This document shows positions 39,601 to 52,657 of a DNA stretch of 64,000 nucleotides, one piece after another. A program made the position numbers and the translations under genes. Origin of the DNA: Colius striatus (lineage: Eukaryota > Chordata > Aves > Coliiformes > Coliidae); the NCBI RefSeq assembly GCF_028858725.1, contig NC_084760.1:66841867-66905866 (forward strand), written 5' to 3'. The notes under the pieces are model-generated. The model was given only the letters and a program-made list of their open reading frames with translations. It had not been told where the DNA came from and searched no databases. The stretch's first letter is position 1. The number at the start of each line of letters is the position of its first letter.

Positions 39601-42600
39601 CTCAGTGAAAGCTATAATTATATTTCAATCTAAGGTGCAACTGCCACTGACATCTGCTCAGGCAAAAGACATTCTAAGCTAAAACTCGAGTGATGCACAG
39701 GCTGGACCCACATGTCATAGCGTCATCATCAAAGTCATTATTTCAGACAACAGAGGTCTCAAAATAGTAGCAGAATTTGTTTTCATGCATATAAATCTGG
39801 TTTATGTGAGTATATGCACAGAAGACACAGCTGTTATCATTTCTGAGTAATTTAAGTCTGCTTTTCTGTAGCTCCACCACAACCCAGAGATAGTGGATGG
39901 GAATAGGGGTGAATGAGGTCTGCAGGAATTCTTGGAGAGGCTGCTAGGGTGACCCCAGTAAGACCAGAAGGGCACTTACTTTCCATTTGCTTCTTCCTCT
40001 ATTAAAAAATTCAAATATTTATACTGAGGCATTTGTCAGTTCACTACTAATAATTACAATGATAATCACAACATCCTTGTAAGTATTAAAGTGTGGTTTT
40101 ATGATGTTCTAAGACACTTAATGGAATGGTATTCTATAATAAGAAATCCAGACTATTTTTCTTGCACATTATTTTTACATCTCTAAAAAGCAAAGGTAGT
40201 ATGCCTCGAATCTGGACTATAAAAAAGCAGCTGCCTCCTTATTCGAGCAATACAAATACAGCATGACAAATTATATACATATATATATTTATAGACACAT
40301 ATGTCCTTGCACAGTTGTTAATAGATATGTATTTTACATTTAGCCAATAACTATTGTTCAAGGTTTCTTTCCAGATGCTCAGGGATGAGTTAAACAGGGT
40401 AATGCATTCCCTGTATCAAAAGCTTGCAAAAGGAGCTCCTTTGATTACAAAAGAGATAGCCAGTGTTGATTAAAACAAGGAAGCATCCTGGGGATGCATT
40501 TGAAACGAACTGCAGACCCTGATCAAAGCATGGGTAATGTAAACAACACAGGAGGAAATCCTGCTTTTCATTATCACAGCACACACTATTGGAGAAGATG
40601 GTCAGCTTTTGATATACAGCCCTTTCTTCAGGTTTATCATTTGGTCTAATAAAAAGTGCTGTGTCTCCCTGCCTATGTGGCTACTCTTGTGTGTGCGGGC
40701 CACTGCTGAGCCTACAGTTCTTCTGCTATGGCAGAGGTAAGTTTTGCTTACAGACATGATTGATCCCACACTGTCTAACAGTTTAGGGGAATAATCTCAG
40801 ATCTTACTTATTCCAGGACAGAAATGCAGCTCCCAAGGAGAATTTGTTTGAATTATTGAAAGAGGAAGAAGAAACAAGCAGATGAAAGATGTGTTTGTCA
40901 AAGCCCAGCACTTCTCTTACAACAATGGCAAAACCTTATTTTCCAACATGGTGAGAGCTACCATAGAACAAAGGTGTCTGAAGTCTCTCTCTCTCACCGT
41001 CACTCTCTGGCTTTGTGCAACTTTGTTCCAGTGACTTTAGCTATTTATCTGGTTCTTAACAAACCTGTAGCTATGCACCCTCTGCCCTACCTGACTGGTT
41101 GCCTACCAAACTGAGACATAAAGATGTCCTTCTGCTGCTTTCTCCCAAGATCTGCAAGATGGTTAAGAAACACATCTGAGAGCAAGAAGAAAGCTGAGAA
41201 GAGCCCACTCCAGCTCACATTTGCAAGGAGTTCACTGCTTCTGGGCTCTTCCTCACCTCTCAGCAGCAGTTTCCTCCACCCTGAAGACTTGTTACCTCTG
41301 GGGGGAAGGAGGCTGAGCTGATGGTAAGACCCTGAGTCACATGTAGTACTGCAGAGAGGAACAGTGGGGCAGGAAGGGAGAAGCGAAAGGTGATTAACTG
41401 GGGTGGCAATTTATGCAAAGGCAGCATCTGACACAGAATGTGTCACAACTTGGAGAAGAACCTTAAGTTCATGTTTGGGCTATATGAGGATATAAACCAG
41501 ATGTTACGATTGGAATTGATTTATCCTGAACATCAGTTGGGTGCATTGGAGAACTACAGAATGGGAATGAACTGGGTGGAAGCAAGTACAAGTCCTGAGA
41601 GTCAAGTACAGTTATTTTGTGAGAAGCTTGTTTGGAACTGCCTTTCCCCAGGGGAAGAAACAAGACAAGGAAGAGAGAGGGAAAAAATGTTAAGCCAAGC
41701 CTTTGTTTTTTGTGATACCGAAGTGAATCCTTTTTTTGATTGAAGGTAGTGCTGACACATGCTCCAGTTGCAGACCTGCTAGTTTGCTTCCAAACTGTCT
41801 ATGCTCAGAGGAACATTTTCACCAGCCCGCTCTGCTGCCAAACAGGCGGGCAAGCAGGAGTGAGACAGAGTGCCTGACTGATTTCCAAATGTCAAGGCTT
41901 GCCTTTAACACTCTCTCTCTCCCCCTAGCTTTACAGAGGTAGGCTGCCCACTTGTGATGGCAGTGCCTTGGGTGAGAGGACTATTATTGCTTTTGGGATG
42001 TTGGCTACCGATGCTGCACTCTGCTGCTGAAGTTTCTCCCCACAGTAATCCCTGAGGAATGTACCTTCATCTGTTTCTTTAGGGATTTTATTTTTCTCAG
42101 CCTATGTAATATTGAGTCAGAAGCTGCTGCAGAGTCATGCCCAAATGGCACTTGCACTTTACTTGTCAGTGAAAAGCTGAGTTCCTGTTACAGATGCCAG
42201 CTTTGTATCAGCATGTACCTGTGTATTCTTCTTACAAAGCACATTGTATACAAGACTCTCCAGAGAGCAAGTATATAGTTTAACAGTAACACATTGCCAA
42301 ATGTATTCCCTCTAAGAGACAAAATACACTGTATTTCATGAAATAAGCACAATCCCCACCTATCTAATCCTTCCACATTCCTTCAGACAAAGACCTGGGA
42401 AAAGAGATGGAATGGTAACCTTTCACTGAATGCCACTCCACAGTCCTTGCCTGACTAGGACATTGCACAGGCGAGGTCTTTGCTGGGAATGTTGCATAGC
42501 TGTGGTGCATCAGACCTAGGCACAGGTATGACCTGTGCACACATCAGACCTTGTAATGAAAGTCTCTTTTTGACTCTTTAGCTGTCAAAAATCAGATCTT

Positions 42601-44864
42601 GAGATATATTCAGAAGTAAAACAAGAAACTCCCACAATTGTAGAGAAATGAGGTATCAGAAATGCCCATCAGTTACTGCCCATCAAATTGCTCACTGTGC
42701 AAACCATCAGAAGGTTTTGACAGCTGTGTTCTGCTGAGGCTGTAACTTCTCCAAAAGCTCTCAGGGGTGATGCAAAACCTGTAAGTCACATATATATGGG
42801 TAAACATAGAAAAGGTACGTGCAAAGGTGCCAACAGAGAGATGTGAATGGAAAAATAAGAGCTCTTCACTACATACACTAACAGAAATTTGAGAAGAAAC
42901 AGGGGAATCAGAGCTCCATCTCCCTTGCAGCCATTTCAGCATAGCCATTCTTGGTTTTCTCCTTTTCTCCTTTTGATTTCTCCTTTCTGTCTTGCCAACA
43001 ATTTTAATAACATTTCTACGGGTAATATTTTTTTTCTCATACAGTTTCCAGCAAACTTTTCTTTCCCTTTGCCACGTGCCTCTTTTTATTCTTTTCTTTC
43101 TTGTCTCCATGGTTACACACCTCACCCTACTGCTGGGACAATATCCCCCAAACATGCACTTCAAATTTGCTTATTCCTCCCTATTAGCCCTATGACCTTT
43201 AAACTCAGGTCCTTATTCCTTGCAGAGGTCTTAACCTCACAAGAGGTTCTCCCCTCTTTACCTTTTTCTTATTTCACCACCTCTTTGTCAATGTCATTAT
43301 CTGTCTTTTCCACCACTAACACAACCACCTCAAAGCTGCCTCCATGTTTCTTGTCTTTGAACCTCATTGAATTTCCCATAAAGATCCCTGCAAAGATCAC
43401 AAGACCCATAGAAACCCCTGCCAAAGCGATGAAATATGCATTGACTCACACCTGTGCTGATAGTGATAGCCCTTTTGAGTCTCCTGTGTCAATCATGAAC
43501 TCTCTTGCTCACATGGTGTCCTGTGAAGATGATAAACTAAGCACAGGCTCCCACAGAGAAAATAAAAGCCAGAAGGGCTCTCCCCTGGTGCTTCACATTA
43601 CACTGAAACTTCAAAAAGGTAAGGATAAATACATTCAATCTTTGCAAGACAAGGAAGCACAGCAAAACATTGCAGAATGAGTGATTTAAAGGAGTTTCAG
43701 AAACATGCAGGAACGTTTTGGGTTAAGATGCAAGGGTGGTACAGAACAGAGTGGTATAAAATTTAGAAAACCTCATAGGAAAAAAAAATAGGAGGAATTA
43801 TAGCCTGGAAATTCAAAGTTAACTCAGCTCTTGCACATATAGGCAATCAGGACCAAGCTGGCTTAGAAAGGCTTAAATCTGTCCTGCCACCTTGCTGCCC
43901 CAGCCTCTCTAATTGTCAGTGTTTGTCCCTTGACTATAAAGTATTTGACACCCTGTAACTTTATCTGTTCTTTGGCCCATAGTGCCATCATCCTAAACTA
44001 GCACAAGGGAATAACCTTGCACGTAGGGCTGTAGTCATTTTGAAAATTATAAAAGCTTGAAGTATTTAGCAATTTCCCAACCACTGACATCAATAAATTA
44101 GATGAGGAAAGAGGGTTAGAAATGAATCGAATCTTTGAATGAAGTGCAAGAAGGAAAAACAGGCAGGTACTGCTGTGTCATATAAGAACGAGGACAGGAA
44201 AAAGAGCCCCTGATCTTTCCATAGCCCTTCGGGCAGGTTCTTAGGTATAGACATGCTTTGCTCAGGGGTAAAGTGTGCTAAACAGACTTGAGCTCTTGCT
44301 CCTTTTAGCATGAGGTAGCCTAAAAAAACGGCACCTCCACCTCCAGGCTGCTCATGCATCCTTCATTGACTAGGTGATCCAAGACTTCAAAACTCATGAC
44401 ACCACCGCTGACATTTGTGTATGCAGTTCATTTTGCATTAAGAAAATTTGCAGGTGAAACATTTTCTCAGCACCATCAGAGTCTGTTTCAAGTGTCTTAA
44501 ATGTTTTCTCGAAAGGTCCATTGCAACAGCTAGATTTCTTTTTCCACTGTTTTTTATAGAACCACTTGCTTCTACACCAGAGAACAGATGATGGCAGCTG
44601 AACACAAATTTGTGCTAGTATGACTTTAAAGACTTCACTGGAGTTGAATTAAGTGATGTGTTTTAGCCTTGCTTGGTAGTGGTCCTTTCCTGCTTGTTTT
44701 GATAAATCAACCAGTTGTGAGTATGTTTTTTTAAGAATCTGTCAAGGTCTAATTTCTTCTTGCAGCTGTGAGCTCCTTACCTGATAAGCATAAACCAAGA
44801 CTTACTGATACTACTATTTTTAGTCCCCTTTTAACCTGTATTGTTTATATTTCTCTTGAGTGTT

Positions 44865-44946
44865 TAATTTTTAATTAATTCATAAATAAAAATATATTTA
44901 TTATCTTTTGTTAATTTTTTAAATTTATACTTTATTTTATTTTTTG
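44865..44946. repeat. AT-rich low-complexity block
   Basis: About 80 nt are nearly pure A/T, with AATTAATT, ATATATTTATTA and TTTATTTTATTTTTT runs. I see no gene or element boundary here. Confidence 0.85.
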
Positions 44947-47807
44947 CCAAAATACTGGTAGAAGTAAAACAATTCCTGATGGTTGAGGAAAAATTACCAT
45001 AGGGCAGTGTTTAAAAGTACATAGTTGAACAGTTTTGTAAACTGGGAGGAGAGGAAGAGCCAGAGGGGAATAATCCTTTGTTCAGGCTACGCTGCCTCTG
45101 TCATCCGAGAGGACAAAATTAAGACAGTAGGGCATTGCCAGGCTGTACTTCCACTAGCATCTGTAAAGTGCCCAAGGGGAGTTGTGCTTTACTAGCTCAA
45201 GCTATTTTCCTTCCCATCTGCTCAAGCTGATTTAATGAAGTGCATTATGCAACCTAACTGCTCTGCTGTAGTCCTGCTATGCTGAGGTTCAAATGGATGT
45301 GGCAGCACACTGAACTAGGAGAAGTTTTAAGGAAAAGGAGTGATTATATCAAATGAGACTTTCCAGTCTGCAATGGAAAATGTCTTGTTGTATAGCTAGA
45401 AAAAAACTCCAACCAACCAAAAAAAAATAAATAAAGACCTGAGGAAAGATGAAGATTAAAACTGAGAAAGGCTGAAGTACACTCAATGGTATCATCAAGA
45501 AGAAGTAATGGCATGAAAACCAATCTGGACAAGACTAAAGACACAATACCTGCACGTCTTGGACATTTGGCAGCAAAACAATGATGTTATCTTAGACCAG
45601 CAATCCAGGGCACAGTCACCTGCAGTCTTTTAAATTGTCTCTTATCACTGCCAGTATGGAAAGCAGCATTTTAAATCATACAAGTGATTTGAGCTGTAAT
45701 TCAATTATAAATCACACAAATCCTTGCCCTTGGCTAAAGAAAAAAAAAAAAAGGCTAAAATATTTTAGTGGCTATTTGTGAATGGTGATAAAACATTCCT
45801 ATTAATATTAAGGTAAATGAAATCTGTCTTCAAATTCCCTGACTTTTCTGTGATAAAACTATCTGATGGCATCCTTTACAAAGCTTAGTACTACAAATTA
45901 CACCGTCTTTCTTGATCCTCGTTTCTGTGACTATGAGGCACCTCCCAGCACTATTTCGTGAATTGGTGTTGTCCCTTAGGGACAAGAGTGACAGCAAGTT
46001 TGTTCAGCTTTTTTTCTGAAACAGACAACACTCAGAGACCACAGACAAACAGTCACTTTTTAAGAGCAGGGAGAAGTGGTTGATTACAATGATCTGTGAG
46101 ACCAGCCATTTCCAGCTCAATCTACTCCTGTTTCTTCCAGAAGTGATGAAGAAACCCATCACTGCACCAATTCAGCAGGGCTACGTGAACCTACCTCTGG
46201 CTGTTATGTCACAGGTTTCCACTAGCCCTCCAAAGCCAATTTCCCCAAGAATAGTCCAAGTTGTAGCTTATGGAGGTGTGGAGGTATGGGATGAAAAGCT
46301 AAAGAGGACATAGCTTCCTTCTCTGGTGCTGGCTTCAAAAACGCCCCATATGCATTGATTTGGCTCCATGCTGTGCTGTGTTTATGTATTACATACAGCT
46401 GTAAGAGTCATTGCTGCTGCTGGGATGCATTTGAGAACCAAGCTACTGCCTCCAGTAAAAACTGCATAAGGTCATCTTTGAGGTTGAGTATCACTTACTC
46501 AATGACTGGACACGCTTGATAAGGAACTTTGGAACATTCAGTACAGAGCTTATTTCAGTCCTAGGACCTAACCCACTTTCCTCTACAGCTAAAGTCAGTG
46601 AACAGACTGTCACTGACTTGTCTACAAGGTTTAGATCAGGCTTTGTGGGGCTTGTCTCAGGAATGCCAGGGGTCTCCAGAATATATTAGAAAGCATTTTC
46701 CTACACAAATCTCGGAAGCTATCTTAAATTGCATGCTTCTTGCAGTTTTAACTAGCTAAGCCTTTGCTAGTATTTCATTAAACAAAGGAGAATTAAAAGT
46801 AATTAGTTTTCAGAATCAAGTTTAGAGCAGAGACAGCAAAGTATTTAAGTTCTGAAATGATAAAAAAACCAATGGTGTTTATAAATTATTACTTGTTTAT
46901 TTTCTGATCTATGACAGAATAGAAAACTATCATCTTACCCCTCTCTCTGTCTCAAAGCAGTATCAGAGCAAAGAATGACTCAACAAGAATAAACTGGGTA
47001 AGTATGTGGCCTCATCAAAAGAGTGAGTGCGACAGGATGCAAGTATCCTGTTTTCAGAGCACTGACAGAATTATGTTGATTCTATTCTAAAAAAATGTCA
47101 TAATCATTGAAACATAAAGGAGCTGGGTTTTGTTATTTTTTGCTTACTGTTGGATGGACAAGAACTGTGAGATATCTTGAAGTTACTTCAGGTCATTGAT
47201 AATCCAAAAAGTTCTGAAAGCTCATAAGTAATTAAAAAGCCATTGCACTTCAAAAAGTGAGCTTGCAAATAATGGTAAGTTGAATTCAAAGCATGTATAC
47301 CTTGCACTCCAAATCTTATTCTTCATACTGTAGGGATTTGTGGCCTTGTATAAATTACATTTGGTTTACCCTGTCACAGTTCCTAAAAGAGAAGCTGAAA
47401 GATTAAGGAGAGGAAGAAAGAACAAGTTCCTTTTGCCTGACAGACCTGTAAACTCAAGAGCTGCAAAAGATCTCCACCACTTTTGTCTTATTTGAACTTT
47501 TTTAAGGATGCAAGTGGAAATCAAGTTATTGATGTGCCTTAAAACTGACTTTTAGGTTGATTTGTTACTATTACCTATATTTATACATCAGTACAATGTT
47601 GCTAGTTACTGATGCACTAAACATACAGAAATAAAGTTACAGGAGTCTATGAAAATAAAACTTGTGCAACGTCATGTTATCAAAAGTTCATTTTCATAGC
47701 AAGTGATGGACTTGTCAGCAATCATATTTCTGGTGGCTCCTATTCAGGTAGTCTCCATAGGTTTCCATCTTCTTTGGCCAATTCAGCAAAGAAAGGCAAA
47801 GAGTTCT

Positions 47808-48128
47808 TTAGTTTGCATTTGCCCAGGCAGTTTTCCCAACTAGACAAAAATACGTCAGAAATCTCTGCTCTTTCCTATACAGCTTGTCTGTATACCTGTT
47901 TGTTCCTGTCAGCAGCTGATTATGGCTGCAGTGATTGGCCTGATCTGATCTCATTTCCAGCACAGATGTTTGGGTTTGTAGCTTCCCCTCTTTGTGGATA
48001 TTTGTTGTCGCATTTCCCCCTGCAGAGGTTTTAGCCTTTTGTTTTGTTTTACTTGAGGATTTTGTTTCCTTTTGCAACTTTGACAGATGGTGCAGATTGC
48101 TTTTTGGTTTAGGCTCTGTCTGTGCCAT
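47808..48128 (-). mobile_element. Possible retroviral leader/gag-proximal remnant
   Basis: This segment follows the putative primer-binding site in the minus-strand direction and is open for 106 codons. The translation is Lys/Gln/Thr-rich (starts MAQTEPKPKS), but I cannot match it to a Gag domain. It is assigned to the element only by position next to the LTR-like sequence. No pol or env sequence and no second LTR were seen, so the element is broken or truncated here. Confidence 0.3.
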
Positions 48129-48600
48129 GCTCCACGTTGCACCAAGTTGTAAAATGGCAAAGAAATGACTGGATTATTGTATGGTTTGGTCCTGCCACAG
48201 GTGTGAGTTGTCTCCAACAATACAACAGGTGCCTAAAGTGGATGCAAGGATTGTTGCGCTGCAATACAATTCCCACCTGACAGGGATGGCTGTTGGCATT
48301 ACAGCTCTTCCCCAACAGCTTTGCAAAGGAAGAACAACTCTGAAAAGCTGGAAGGATCTGAGGAAAGGAAGATGAACTGATCTTTTGGATCCTCCAGTGC
48401 TCTGGATGTGTTCCTCTCAGTCTCCATGTCTCTCTGGTACAATTATGTTTGGCTGCAATCAATTGAGAAGAGTGACTGCATTGTGAAACACAAGAGAGCT
48501 CGGCACATGACGAGAGGGAGCATCCTCCTTCTTGGCTAGTACAGTCACAGCCCTTTAGTAGGAGTGAGAGCAGCAACCATGCAGTTTGCAGGGCCTGAGA
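48129..48600 (-). mobile_element. Probable endogenous retrovirus LTR with decayed tRNA-Lys primer-binding site
   Basis: On the minus strand the sequence CATTTTACA, an LTR-like CA end, is followed after a few bases by TGGTGCAACGTGGAGC (48144-48129). This matches the tRNA-Lys type primer-binding site TGGCGCCCAACGTGGGGC with two substitutions and a two-base deletion. The roughly 450 nt on its 5' side (higher coordinates) would be the LTR. Its outer boundary near 48,600 is approximate, and I could not find a clear AATAAA inside. Avian beta-like (ERVK) and some other retroviral families use Lys primers. A 155-codon ORF across this block is a by-product of its composition, not a gene. Confidence 0.5.
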
Positions 48601-50527
48601 GAGGCATTTCTGAGAGAAAGGGAGAACAAAGGACTGGATTGGTTTTGTGCTACTTGAAATGTGAACTGCTTTGTTTCTCTGACAAGTTCACATCAGGTAA
48701 AAATCTGATATCATAAGTACTTACACCAAGAAATTATTTTCGAGCATTATGTTTGCTTCTTTGTGTTTATTTTTATATAATGACAGTATTTTTAAATTAT
48801 TCTCTTGCCTATACTATTATAAAAGTTGATTTCCCATGCTAAATAAGGCTCAGACTTGTTGCTGTTTGGGTGCCACATACTAAAATGCTGCAAAAAGCAA
48901 TGATCACAGTTCAGCTAGTAGAACATTTGCCTCTGAGTCAGTAATTATGGAGTGCCCCTGCACTGAATTTAAGGGTCACTGGGCTGCTGAATGTGCTGTT
49001 CTTGTATGAAGTATGAAACAAAAATTCTAATCGCTTGTTGGCCACTAAATAACTGATGACAGCTTTCATCAGAGACTCACAATAGCTTTTCTCCTCTAAC
49101 CATGCCAGGTAATTACATTCCCTCTACCTAAATGAACTTTCAATTACAGAGAGTACTTTTCTCCTCTAAACTGTTTAGAAATAATGTTATGCACTGTTGA
49201 ATTATTGCTTGTGTCCCACCTCAGAGGCAGATCAATTTCAGCACAAGACAAAGAGATGCAGGTCCATACAAGGATGCTCCACATAAGCTTTGGCCAGGCC
49301 TCGATTCAGCTTCTGGGTGCTGTTGGCTCAGGCATCGCCATAGCCTCAGCCACTCTGTGCAACCCCAGCTGCTGGGAGGAAGAGGCCCTGCTGCAACCTG
49401 CTCATCACTCTCTCCTTCTGAGAGCTTGCATAGGAGTACAGGCTGTTTGCCCCACCAGATAGTACTCAAATGCAGGTGGAAGGCAGGATGGGATATGGCA
49501 TTTGGTCCAGGTGAACTGAAGGTATGAACTAGTTTTTTAATGGTCTCAATTTTGCATTTGTTTTTTCAGCAATTTATTTCAGGCACAAATCTGTCATTCT
49601 GGGAGAGGAAGGTTATTTTTCAAGAACATAAGTACATCTGTATATAAAACTATGGTCCTTTCCCCAGCAAGCCATTACAGCTATTCACAGATGAAGAGAA
49701 GTGTTTATCTCCTGAGCCATGTAATCTACATCTGGAAATATATTTCCATATTCAGCCTGGAAGAAAAAAAACCCCTGATATATACATTTTATTCAGGGAG
49801 AACACAGAAGAAAGAAGCAAGAAATCTATCTTTGTTAACATTAGTTGAACATAATAGCATATAGAAACTTCCATGTTTGCTTACAACTGATCATTTTGCA
49901 GAGAACTAAACAATTAGTTTTAAGAAATGATTGACTACTATTCCTCACTCAAAAATGCTTCAAGGCAGATATCAAACTAGACAATCTGCACTCTGCAAAC
50001 ACAAATCCTTCTTATTTCTTCTGCACACTCGCTGCCATCCCTGTTGAGCAGCACTTGCTTTCTGCCGTGCAGTTTTGCCCGCAGATTTAGGACTCCCAAC
50101 ATTTTTACCTCAAATGACCTCAGCACAGCTTAGACAGCATCCTCCAGATTTGACCCCGATGCAGATCTCACTAAAGGAAAGGGTCTGCTCAGTGTCACTA
50201 GGATAGTAAGACAAATACCCTTAAAGCCTGTAGCTCTGATCCCCTGGCTATCTGCTTTCAGTAATCAGATTCTGGAAAGCTGTTACTGTAAGTCAGGTCT
50301 GTACTGTTAAGAGGAAGCAGCACGGTGTTGTGAGGGTAACAAGCAGCAGTAATAAATACCCCCTCAAGCTGTCTTTTTGAAGAGGCAAATGCTTATCAGA
50401 ACTATATTGAAGTCAAAGGAAAGGGGGGTAAAAAAACCCCACATCAAAAGGCACTTTGAAATCCTTCTTTTCTTTTGTATTTGTGACACAGTAAAAGGAG
50501 ATAGTTGATTTGTGTTGATCTGCTTTA

Positions 50528-51331
50528 AGGCAGGAAGGCTCTTCAGAGGGACCTGGACAGGCTCGAGCAATGGGCTGAGGCCAATTGTATGAGGTTTAAC
50601 AATGCCAAGTGCCAGTTCCTGCTCTTGGGCCACAACAAACCCAGGCAGTGCTGCAGGCTTGGAGCAGAGTGGCTGGAAAACTGCCTGGTAAAGGACCTAG
50701 AGATATTGGTCTCTGTCTGAAAATGAGCAATCAGTGTGCCTAGGTAGCCAAGAAGGCCAATGGCATCCTGGCTCATATCAGAAATAGCGTGGCAAGCAAG
50801 GCAGTAATTGCCCCCCTGTACTTGGCACTGGTGAGGCTGCACCTCAAGTGCTGTGTTGTTCTAGGCCCCTCACTACAAGACATTGAGGTGCTGAAGCATG
50901 TCCAGAGACAAGCAGTGAATTAGGTAAAGGGTCTGGAGCACAAGTCTGATGAGGAGCAGCTGAAGGAACTGGAGTTTTTTAGCCTGGAAAAAAGGAGCTT
51001 GGGGTGAGACATGATCACTCTCTAGAACTGTCTGAAAGGAAGCAGCAGTGAGGGTGGGTGTTGGTCTCTTCTCCCAAGCTACAAGCAACAGGACAAGAGG
51101 TAATAGCCTCAGGTTGTGCCAGGGAGGTTTAGATTGGAGATTAGGAGAAATTTTTTTTCACCACAATGGCTGTCAGGCACTGGAAGAGGCTGCCCAGGGA
51201 GGTAATCAAGTCACCATCTCTGGAGATACTTAAAAGACCTGTAGATGTGATGTTGAGGGACATGGCTTAGCAGTGGATGTGGTAGTGCTGGGTTAACGGT
51301 TGGGCATCATCTGTTCTGTGACTCTATGAGA
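50528..51331 (+). mobile_element. CR1 LINE, 5'-truncated, broken ORF
   Basis: The plus strand follows the CR1 3' kilobase: GGACCTGGACAGGCTCGAGC, then the segments for LGHNKPRQCC and [20 protein letters not shown], then GGCTGCCCAGGGAGGT, ending near TCTGTTCTGTGACTCTATGA. Several in-frame stops and frameshifts show that it is dead. It is the only long CR1 in this window reading toward FAM89A. Confidence 0.92.
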
Positions 51332-51833
51332 TGAAGGGAAGATGTTCAGAGCCATCAACAGCTGTGAGCATGAGGCTAGTTTATTACAAAATGATCTCAC
51401 AAAACCCCACTGAGTTCTTTCATGGCTATGAATTTTCACATCATACTGAATCTATTAATTCCTACAGCCTACCGTGGTTTCTCGTTTCGTTTTGGGGGAT
51501 TTGCTTTGACCAGCTGATATGAAATACTAAAATGGCTTGCTTTCTTAATTACAACAGAAACCCTGAAGACAAGGACCTGTTGCAGGAATACGGATTTGAT
51601 GTCATCTCAACAGCAACTCTTTTTTTTTCTGCTAAGTGTCACATAGTGGGGAAGAATCTATGAGACTGGAAAGGCAGGAAAAATAGACTAATACCACTAC
51701 ATCTAATTTAATAAAGTCAGAGAACAGAGAGAGGAGATTTTAAAATCAATGTTGCAGAGCATTTAGTGATGTACTGTGGAGAAGACTTACAGTTTGATCT
51801 AACATTAAACAGAGATGTGAACAAGCCAGATTT

Positions 51834-51892
51834 TGGACTAGATGATCTCTAAAGGTCCCTTCCAACCCTACCATTCTATGACTCTATGATTA
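51834..51892 (+). repeat. CR1 LINE extreme 3' end
   Basis: The sequence is the textbook CR1 terminus: GGACTAGATGATCTCTAAAG, then GTCCCTTCCAACCCTACCAT, then TTCTATGACTCTATGATTA. Only about 60 nt were inserted. It lies 500 nt downstream of the longer CR1, in the same orientation. Confidence 0.92.
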
Positions 51893-52589
51893 GAAAAACA
51901 AATGGTTGGTTACCTAACCGTAAGTCCCATCAACTTTACTATCAAATCACGTCCTTACTTCTCCTGGGCATGAGCCTTCCTATAATCCTGAACCAGAATT
52001 TCTGACATGAAAATATAGACTTTGATATTTTTTTTCCCCCTTCACAACACAAAGCAGCAGCACTTGGTAAAAATCCACAGCACGAGGGGGATTAGACCTC
52101 TTGTCATTGCAGAAATGTAGCTGCCTATTTGCCACATGAACGTGATTTCCATACTGCTTCTCGCTGCTTTACATTGGCCATAAATTGCTTCCAAAATCCA
52201 TACCACTCTCATTGCTGAAAGGAGAGGGGGAACAGAGCTCAGCTTTAAGCAGCTGCCACTCGTAAACAAAAAGGGGAAAATCGTAACTCTAAATGTGTGT
52301 TATTGCTGGCTGGAAGATGCTTTCAGTGGTGAAACTGTTACTCACACCTGCTTATAGATCTCTACAGACCAATCCCTCCATGTAACTTCTGATTCTTGCT
52401 TCCCTTCTGAATCCATTGCCTTTGCTCTGCCCAGTCCTAATGGTCTTTCTATCATACCTACTCCCCATGCCCTAGACACATTCTTCCTCTCCTGTTGTCA
52501 ACATTTGGCCTTTTCTGGTTCTCCATGCAAAAGGAAGAAGTAGCAGCCTGACTTCACTACAGAGGGCTTAAGACAGCATTAGATATCAA

Positions 52590-52657
52590 AGAAATGCTTA
52601 AGGACTCAATGATCTTAAAGGTCTTTTCCAACCCAGAAAATTCTGTGATCCTCTGAA
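52590..52657 (+). repeat. CR1 LINE 3' fragment (older subfamily)
   Basis: ACTCAATGATCTTAAAGGTC, then TTTTCCAACCCAGAAAATTC, then TGTGATCCTCTG matches the older CR1 3' end (GATGATCTTAAAGGTCTTTT). It may extend upstream to about 52,555. Confidence 0.85.

Noticed and set aside
48109..48576. A 155-codon minus-strand ORF as a Cys/Ser-rich protein gene
   Set aside because: It coincides with the LTR-like block and runs straight into the primer-binding-site-like sequence, so it is more likely part of a retroviral LTR.
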